NCBI RefSeq assembly: GCF_034480035.2
Contig: NZ_CP118753.2
Span: 1,335,426 to 1,399,425 of the forward strand
DNA: 64,000 bases
Source: Methanosphaera sp. ISO3-F5
GTDB taxonomy: Archaea > Methanobacteriota > Methanobacteria > Methanobacteriales > Methanobacteriaceae
Reading direction: 5' to 3'
Below the pieces are notes generated by a model. The model was given only the letters and a program-made list of their open reading frames with translations. It was not told the origin of the DNA and ran no database searches. How positions within the stretch are numbered: the stretch's first letter is position 1; each line of letters begins with the position of its first letter. Made by a program: the position numbers and the translations under genes. Positions 30,101 through 39,100 of the stretch are shown in pieces.

Positions 30101-33100
30101 ATTCTCTTGTGAAACTGGTATGGTTTTCGTCTCCTTCAAAGGTTACATTCAAGTCGTATGTTCCTTTATCGGCAATGTTAACCATTACTTCTACTGTTCC
30201 ATCAGGTCCAACTGGTGCTCTTCCAATCAGTTTATCACCAATGGTTATGTTTACATATCCACTTGTGATTGGTTCTCCTGTTACTGGGTCACGTACTTCC
30301 ACTATTACTGATGTTTTGTTTGCAACTTTAGGTGAAACCTCTGCAGTTAAAGTACTATCACGTTTTTCTATACTTAACGTGTTAGTAGTGTTTACTATGG
30401 TTTCATTGTTTACTCCATCAGCAGGGAATTTAACAACTAACGGTTCACCAGTATTGTTGGTGATTGGAATGTCCAGTACTACTGTTGCAGTTCCATCCAC
30501 TATTGTTACTGGTACTGTTGTACCGTTTGGTAGGGTTACTTCCACTGTACCGTTTACGCCAACACCTGTTTCATCGTCGGTCACATTTACCTCTAAGGTT
30601 ATGTTTCCTTGTGTGGTGTTGGTTAATGTAGCGTTCACGTTGATTTTACGTGGTTCCACGGTTACTGGTAATGTGATTACATCTTCATCATACTTATTGT
30701 TTGATGGATATTTGACTGTAAGAGTGTTTTCTCCTACTGGTAGGTCTAGTAATGCTTTACCAGTTCCTTCGATTACTTCTACTGGTACATTGGTACCGTT
30801 TGGTAGGGTTACATATACTGTACCGTTAAGTTTTTCACCAGTTACTGGGTCAACAAGTTCCACTTCTATTGTAGTGTTTCCTTTGGTCTTGTTAGGAATA
30901 TCTGCGGTTACCTGTGATTCTTTAGGTGTTGCATCAAATGCGTTGGTAGTGTATGTTTCACCAGCTGTGTTTTCGTCTCCACTGTATTTGGCTACTAGTT
31001 TGTAGTTACCTGTCTCGTTAAGAGTGGTGTGGATGATTACTGTTCCATCTTCCTTTAGGTCATCAGGAATAGTTGCTGTTCCCACTACTTCTCCGTTTAG
31101 TGTGATGTTAACTGTTCCACTACTTACAGGTTTTCCGGTTGTTGCATCGGTTACGTTCACTTTTACTGTGATGTTACCAGCAGTTGTATTGGTTACTTCT
31201 GCTGTTATGTTACTTGCACGTTTTTCTAGTGATAGTTCAGTGAATTCTTTTTCGGTTGGGTCGTAGCTTGTAGTGTTTCCAAGGTACTTGACAGTTACAT
31301 TCTTCGTGTCTATTGGTACTTCTATTGGTACTGTGACTTTTCCGTCACTGCCGATTGTACCATTTCCTACACGTTGACCGTTTTCATCGTATACTTCGAC
31401 TATTCCACCTTCAGGTAATGCATCACCAGTCACACTATCAACTAATGTTACGTCAATTGTAGTGTTACCAACTGTGTTATTGTTTGGTGTTACTGTGATG
31501 TTAGCTGTACGGTTTGCAATATTTATATTTGATAATGCTTCGTCTGTGTAGCTGCTTTCTGTGTAGTTTTCATTACCCAGGTAGGTGATGTTTAACTTGT
31601 GAGGTCCACTAGTTGTAATGTTAGTAGGAACTTCCACCACACCCGTTGTGTCATCAAAGACTATGCGAGCAACTTCCACGCCATTATCAGTGACAACAAT
31701 AGTACCACTGGTTATTGGTTCACCAGTTACAGGATCAGTTACTGTTACGATTACGCTTGTATTGTTTGCACTGGTGTTTCCAGGACGTGCTGTTACACTG
31801 CTGTTACGTTGTGTTACAGTTACGGTTTCTGGTGTTGTAGCTGGAACTTCCTTGTAGGTGTCATCAGCTGGGTATGATACGCTTACTTCTCCACCAGTTA
31901 CTGGTATGTCAAGTACTGCTGTACCTACACCATCTTTGATTTCTACTTCTACTGGAGTACCATCAACGAATACGATAGCGGTTCCGTTTATGCCTTCTCC
32001 TGTTTCTGTATCGTTCACGGTTACTTCAATTGTAACATTTCCCTGTGTATTGTTGGTTATAGTATAACCTACATCAATACTTCTTGGTTCTACTGTTACA
32101 TTGAATTCAATGCCTGTTTCATTATAGGTTTCGTCACCATCAAATGTTACACTTATGGTACTGTTACCTACTGGCAGGTCTACTGGTATTCCACCAACAC
32201 CATCAACAACCTGTACCGGGACAGGTTTGCTTCCATTTACTGATACGAGTACTGTGCCGTTAAGTTTTTCACCTGTTACTGGGTCAACAAATGTTACATT
32301 TACAGTAGTGTTACCTTTAACCGTGACTGGTACTTCTGCTGTGATGTTGGATTCTTTTGGTGTGCTGTCAAATGCATCAATATTGGTGTAAGTATCTGTG
32401 TAGTTAGTGTTTCCACCTACATTTGCTACTAGTGTGTACTTACCAGTCTTATTAATATTGGTGTATATGGTAGCTGTTCCATCCTCTTTGATGTCTGCTT
32501 CTCCGACAACTTCACCACCTAGTGTAATGTTAACTTTTCCACTAGTTACAGGTTTACCCGTAGTTGCATCAGTTACATTCACTTTTACAGTGATGTTACC
32601 AGCAGTCATATTAGTTACTTCTGCAACGACATTCATTGCACGTGTATCTACGTCAACATGTACTGGTATGCTGGTTGCGTTGTATGTTTCATCACCAGGA
32701 TATGATATATTGATATCGTTTGGTCCAACGTCGAGTGGCACGTTGATTGTACCATCAGGGTTTACTTGAACTTCTTTAGGTGTTTCTTCACCAGGTAATG
32801 TTACATTTACTTTATCTACTGGTAATTTTTCACCACTTACTGGGTCAACAAGGTCAACCTTAATAGTCACATTACCTTGTGTAGTGTTAGTTACAGTTAC
32901 ATTGAACTCTGATTCACTACCCAATATTTCAACATTTTCTAAGTCTGTTGAATCACCTGTGTAGTTAGTATTGCCTTCATATACAACTTTTAAGTTGTAC
33001 GTGCTTTTTACTGGTAAATCAGCTTTGACTATTACAGTTCCATCAGGGCCAAGTTCTGCTTTACCAACAATTTCATCTGCAAGATATACTGTTATGTTAC

Positions 33101-36100
33101 CGCTTGTAACTGGTTGTTCTGTTACTGGGTCTACTACTGTTACAGTAATCTCTGCTTTGTCGGCTACAGCATTAGTTACCTGTGCGGTTACTTTACTGTC
33201 ACGTTTGTTTATTGTTAATGTGTTGGTTGTGTTTACAGTTGTTTCATTGTGCACTCCATCAGCAGGGAATGTAACCACTAACGGTTTATCACTACTTTCA
33301 TTGATTGGAATGTCAAGAACAATTACTCCTTTACCATCAACTACTGGTACTGTTACGTTTGTACCGTTTGGTAGTGTAACATTTACAGTACCGTTTACGC
33401 CAACACCTGTTTCACTGTCGGTAACGTTAACTTCGAGTGTAATGTTACCCTGTGTGGTGTTGGTTAATGTAGCGTTCACATTAATTTTACGTGGCTCAAC
33501 AGTTACATTGAATTCATGTTCTGTAGCATTATAGGTTTTATCACCATCAAACACTACCTTTACAGTGCTATTACCAACTGGTAAGTCGAGTTTTACTTCA
33601 TCTTCCGGTACACCATCTACTAGTTTTACTGCTCGTCCTGGTTCCTGGCCGTCAACGATAACATATACTGTACCATTTAAGCCTTCACCAGTCACAGGAT
33701 CAACCAGTTTAATATTTATTGTAGTGTTGTCCTTAGTAGTGTTTGGTATGTCTGCTGTTATATTGGACTGTTTAGCTGTAGAATCGAATGATTCAATGTT
33801 AAATGTTGCTCCAGTATAATTCTCATTACCAGAGTAGTTAGCTACGAGTGCATAATTACCAACATTAGTAATGTTAGTACTGATAACTACTAATCCGTCC
33901 TCATCCAGAACAGCACTTGATAGGTCTACTGTTCCTACTACTTCGCCCTTATTGGTTATGTTAACTGTTCCAACAGTTAATCTTTCACCAGTAGTTGCAT
34001 CAGTAAGGTTTACTTTTACAGTAATGTTACCAGCTGTAGCATTAGTTACGGTTGCTACCATGTTACTTGCACGAGGTTCAACTTTGATATCAGTATAAAT
34101 TACATTTACAGGATCATAGCTTGACTCGTTTCCAAGGTATTTGACTACAAGTTCTGTAGTGTCTACAGGTACGTCTACTGGTACGGTTACTTTACCGTTT
34201 TTGTCGATTGTACCGTTACCAACTTCTATACCATCCTTATCATATACAACTACTTTTCCACCTTCAGGTAATGGATTACCAGTTTGGCTATCAGTGACTG
34301 TTACATCAATAGTAGTGTTACCAAATGTACTGTTACCAGGTGTTACATCAATTTTAGCTGTACGATTTGCAATATTAATATTGGATAATGCATCATCTGT
34401 GTAGTTAGCATCAGTGTAGTTAGCGTTACCTGTGAATGTTACGTTTAACATGTGTGGTCCACTGGTTGTAATATTGGTTGGAACTTCAACTACTCCAGTT
34501 TCATCGTTAAACTCAACTCTTGCAACTTCAACACCATTATCAGTAACAACAATAGTACCACTAGATATAGGTTCACCAGTTACAGGATCAGTTACTGTTA
34601 CGATTACACTGGTACTGTTTGCACTAGTGCTTCCAGGCACTGCTGTTACACTGCTGTTACGCTGTTCAACAGTAACACTTTCAGATGGTAATACCTTTTC
34701 TGGGTAAGTGTCATCCTCGAGGTATTTAATACCTACCTGTTGAGGATTTTCTCCATCTATTGGTATGTCAAGAACAACACTTGCTTCACCATCAACAACT
34801 GGGACGTTAACTTTTGTACCATTTGGTAAAGTTACTTCCACAGTACCATTGATGCCTTCACCGGTTTCTTCATCCTTAGCTGTTACTTTGAGTGTTACAT
34901 TACCCTGAGTACTGTTGGTAAATTCTGCTTCTACAACTGCAGTACGAGGATCAACTGTTACAGTGAAATCGTATCGAGTTTCATTGTATTTTTCATCACC
35001 ATTGAATGTTACATTCACAGTGTTACTGCCAACATTCATGTCAACAGGCAATACACCAGTACCATTTACTACTTCAACAGGCACTGCCCTTGCACCATTA
35101 ACAGATACGTAAACTGTACCGTTAAGTTTTTCACCAGTTACTGGGTCAACAAGTGTCACATTAACACTAGTGTTACCTTTAACCTTGACAGGTACTTCTG
35201 CTGTGATATTGGATTCTTTAGGTAATACATTGATTGCTTCAAGATTATATGATTCTTCACCATAAAGTGGACTGCCATCATATACTACTGTTAACTTATA
35301 CCTTCCGGTTTCGCTAACATTAGTAGTGACCAGTACAGTACCATCATCCTCGAATTCAGCATCCTCAAGGTTAATACTTGCAACAACCTCACCATTAACT
35401 GTAATGTTAACAATACCAGAACTTACAACATTATCCTTAGCAATGTCAGTAACGTTCACACGAACAGTCACATTACCAGCAGTAACATTAGTAACTGATG
35501 CAGTAACATTAACCATACGAGGAGTGATACTAATAGGCTTAGTAGTTACATTCTCATTATATGTGGTGTTACCAGTATAATTAATTACAAGCTGAGTTGT
35601 ATCTACAGGCACATCTAATTTAATGAGTGTTACTCCATTTTCATCAGTAGTGTTACTTCCAATAGGATTTTCCACACCATCTATGTATACGTTTACTGTA
35701 CCGCCAGTTACTGGTGTTACACCATCCTGGTCAAGTAAGGTTACTTTTATAACAGTATCATTAAGTGTAGAGTTTACAACTTCATAATCTACTGTAGCAT
35801 TACGTTTATCAACAGTAAATGATAATACGTTATCGGTATCATCAAATGTTGCATCATCATATACATCAGTTCCCTTGTATTCAACGGTTAACTTATTATC
35901 ACCGGAACCTGTGATGTTGGTTTTTACATCAACATATCCAGGATTATCACCTGTTACTGGAACTTCTGCTACAACATTACCATCCTTGTCTTTGATAACA
36001 ATTGTACCCTCTGTTAACGGAGTGCCAGTAGTCTTATCAGTAACGTTCACACGAACTGAGACATCACCAGCAGTACTGTTAACAAGTGAAGCATTCACAC

Positions 36101-39100
36101 TAGTTAATCGTTTTTCAAGATTAATTGTTTCTGTTGTGTTCTTTGCATCATAGGTAGTGTTACCAGGATACTCCACATAGAAACCTGTAGTTCCAGGTGT
36201 TGCATTCAATAGTATATCTACTGTACCATCATTACCAGTTACACCAGTACCTATTAGTACAGTCTTGGTATCATCAGTGTATATGTTCACAACTGCATCA
36301 GATACACCTGTTGTTCCATCTTCATCAAGTATTGTTACCTTGATTGTGGTGTTACCAATTGTATTGTTGGTTGGGTCAACAGTGATTGTTGAGTTACGTT
36401 TAGCAACCACGAAGTCTAGTACGCCTTCGGTGTCATCAAATGTTGCATCAGCATAAACTTCATTACCAGTGAATAATACTTCAAGGTTATGTTCTGCTTC
36501 AGAGTCTGTGATGTTAGTTTTTACATAAACTATTCCATCAGCACTGCCAGTGAATGTATGATTAGCAACTACTACACCATTATCAGTAATAATAATTGTA
36601 CCGTTACTAATAATCTTTGAAAGATCATTAGGGTCTGTTAATGTTACTTTAAGAGTTACATTACCAGCAGTAGTGTTAGCAACACTCACGTCAATGTCTG
36701 TGCTGCGTTGTTTAATGTCAACAGTAAATTCCAGAGTATTAGCAGAGTAGGTTTCATTACCCTCAGGGAATACCACTTTCAAAGTATTATTACCCACAGG
36801 TAAATCCTCTGTTAACGTGATACTGATTATTCCATCAGCACCGGTTGTACCAGTACCAACAACATTACCTTCACTATCAGTAATATTGAATTCTGCTCCT
36901 ATTATTCCTGCACCTGTTGTTGCATCTGATATGTTTACTTTAACTTGTACATCACCATACGTGTCATTTACAGGAGTTGCACTAATTGTAATGTTACGTG
37001 TAATTATATCATAATCCAATATCATATCATTATATGAATTTGATGCATATTTGCTTGTACCATTGTAGTAAACAACATAAAAAATGTTTTCTATGTTACT
37101 TGTTATCGTAGTAAGTGGTAGTGTTGCTTCACCATTACTGTTTAATTCTACATCATTGCATATTATGTTGTCTTCATGGTCTGTGATGTTTATCTTACCT
37201 TCACTTATTGGGTTTCCATTTTCATCAGTAACTTTTACGCGTAGTGTGATGTTACCAACTGTAGTGTTTTCTACTGTTACTGCCATATTGGTTGATATTT
37301 TACGTATAGTGAATGTTTTAGTTACATTTACAATATTATGGTTTTCATCATAATATGATATGTTTACCTTGTATTCTCCTGCTTCGTATTCGCCAACTGT
37401 TGCAGTAAATTCTTTATCGTAGAACCCATTACCCCGTGTTGTAATGTTTTCTGATGATTTAATGCTTCCATCAGGATTTATTATGGTAATGTTAAGGTTA
37501 CTTGTTGTTATTGGTGTTCCATCAACTTCTGTAAGATAACCATACACGTTAAACTTGTTATCAATTGTCACAGTACTGCTAGGATCTATTGTAACATTTA
37601 TTACTGTCACTCCAGGATCTGCAGTAATAGTTGATAATGATTCTGGTGTTAGTCCTTCACCAATAGTTGCAGCATCCAATGCTACACTACTTTGATACCT
37701 GTCATTTCCTTGATAGGTAATAGTTATAGGTACTGTGCTTGTGGTTGTAATACCAAGGTTAAGATCATTAAGATTTATTATAACTTCATCATTTGCATCA
37801 ACTTTAGTGAAGCTTATTACTCTTGGCACTCCATCCACTTCAACTGTTAACTTACCAGTACGTATAGCTTCATTATGTTGACCTAATATTTTTACACCGA
37901 TTGAAACATTACCTGCAGTATTATTTATAATACGTGCTACTGTAGTTGATTCAAGTTTAAGTACTGTGAATGTTGTAGTAGCCGATGATGGCCTGTTACC
38001 ACCACTACCATAATAATTTACTATTACAGTATATTCCCCTGCCCCAAGAATACTAGGAAGATAGTGTTGAGTACTACCGTCTTTGTTATTTGAAGTTTGA
38101 TCAGCATAAAATACTGATTCTTGGTTATTGTTATTAGTAATAGTTATGTTGTATTTACCATTTTGAGGGAAATTCTGGAGATTGAATATATCAAGGTGTA
38201 TATATACCGTTTCATTAAGATAGAACACCTTTTTTATAGTTGTATTATATTCATCTTCATAAGTATTTAATTTAACATAAGTGTCATGTTTACTAGCTTC
38301 ATCCATACTACTAATAGATTTACCATTATCTTGATACTTATCTGATTTACTAAATGTAACATATGCGTATGGTTCCCCATCCTCTCTGAAAAACTTAGGA
38401 TCCAGATAAATTAAATAAAGATTTCTACCCTCATCAATAGTAATATTCCACTTATAATCATATAAGTCATTATTAAGATCACTTAGATTATAATCTTGTC
38501 TTTCACTTTCAGTGTTATTCATATTAAGATGCAAGTTTCCATCTTTAATAAGATTACCCTCAGCATCTCTAATACCAACAGCTAAAGTGACATTACTATG
38601 ATCATCCTCAGCATAAAATAATTCAATAAATGAAGGAAGCTTTTCAACAGGAACAGTAATATTTTTAGTTGCACTGTTAATTTTTCCAACTACTTCATGA
38701 TAATTAAATATAATAGTATGATTCACCATTTTAGAAGGTGTGAACTTTATAGTCCAAAGCTTATTAACAGAATCATACTGACTAAATTGGTTATCCTCTA
38801 GATGTATATAATTAGCATCTAATACAATATGAGAATCACTTGAATCAAGTAATTCATCACCAGCAGTTACATTAACCAATACAACATATTCCTCATCGAT
38901 ACTAGCATCACCAGTAGTATAAAAGTTAATTACCGGATCCATCAAGGAAATACTGGAACCACTAATCACTTTTTCAACAGTTTTACCAGAATAATCCTCT
39001 GTACCAGCATATTCTACACTAATTGTAATAGTAGAATTACTGGTAGGAGTATAAGTTAGACTAATATTACCCTCAGATCCAGTAGTGTATGGACCACCAA

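Noticed and set aside
30019-31005. A 328-codon open frame on the plus strand
   Set aside because: Lies wholly inside the 4,507-aa gene. It is antisense to repeat modules and encodes only Val/Ser/Pro/Thr-rich low-complexity sequence of the same type as dozens of other antisense frames here. It arises from the skewed composition and repeats.
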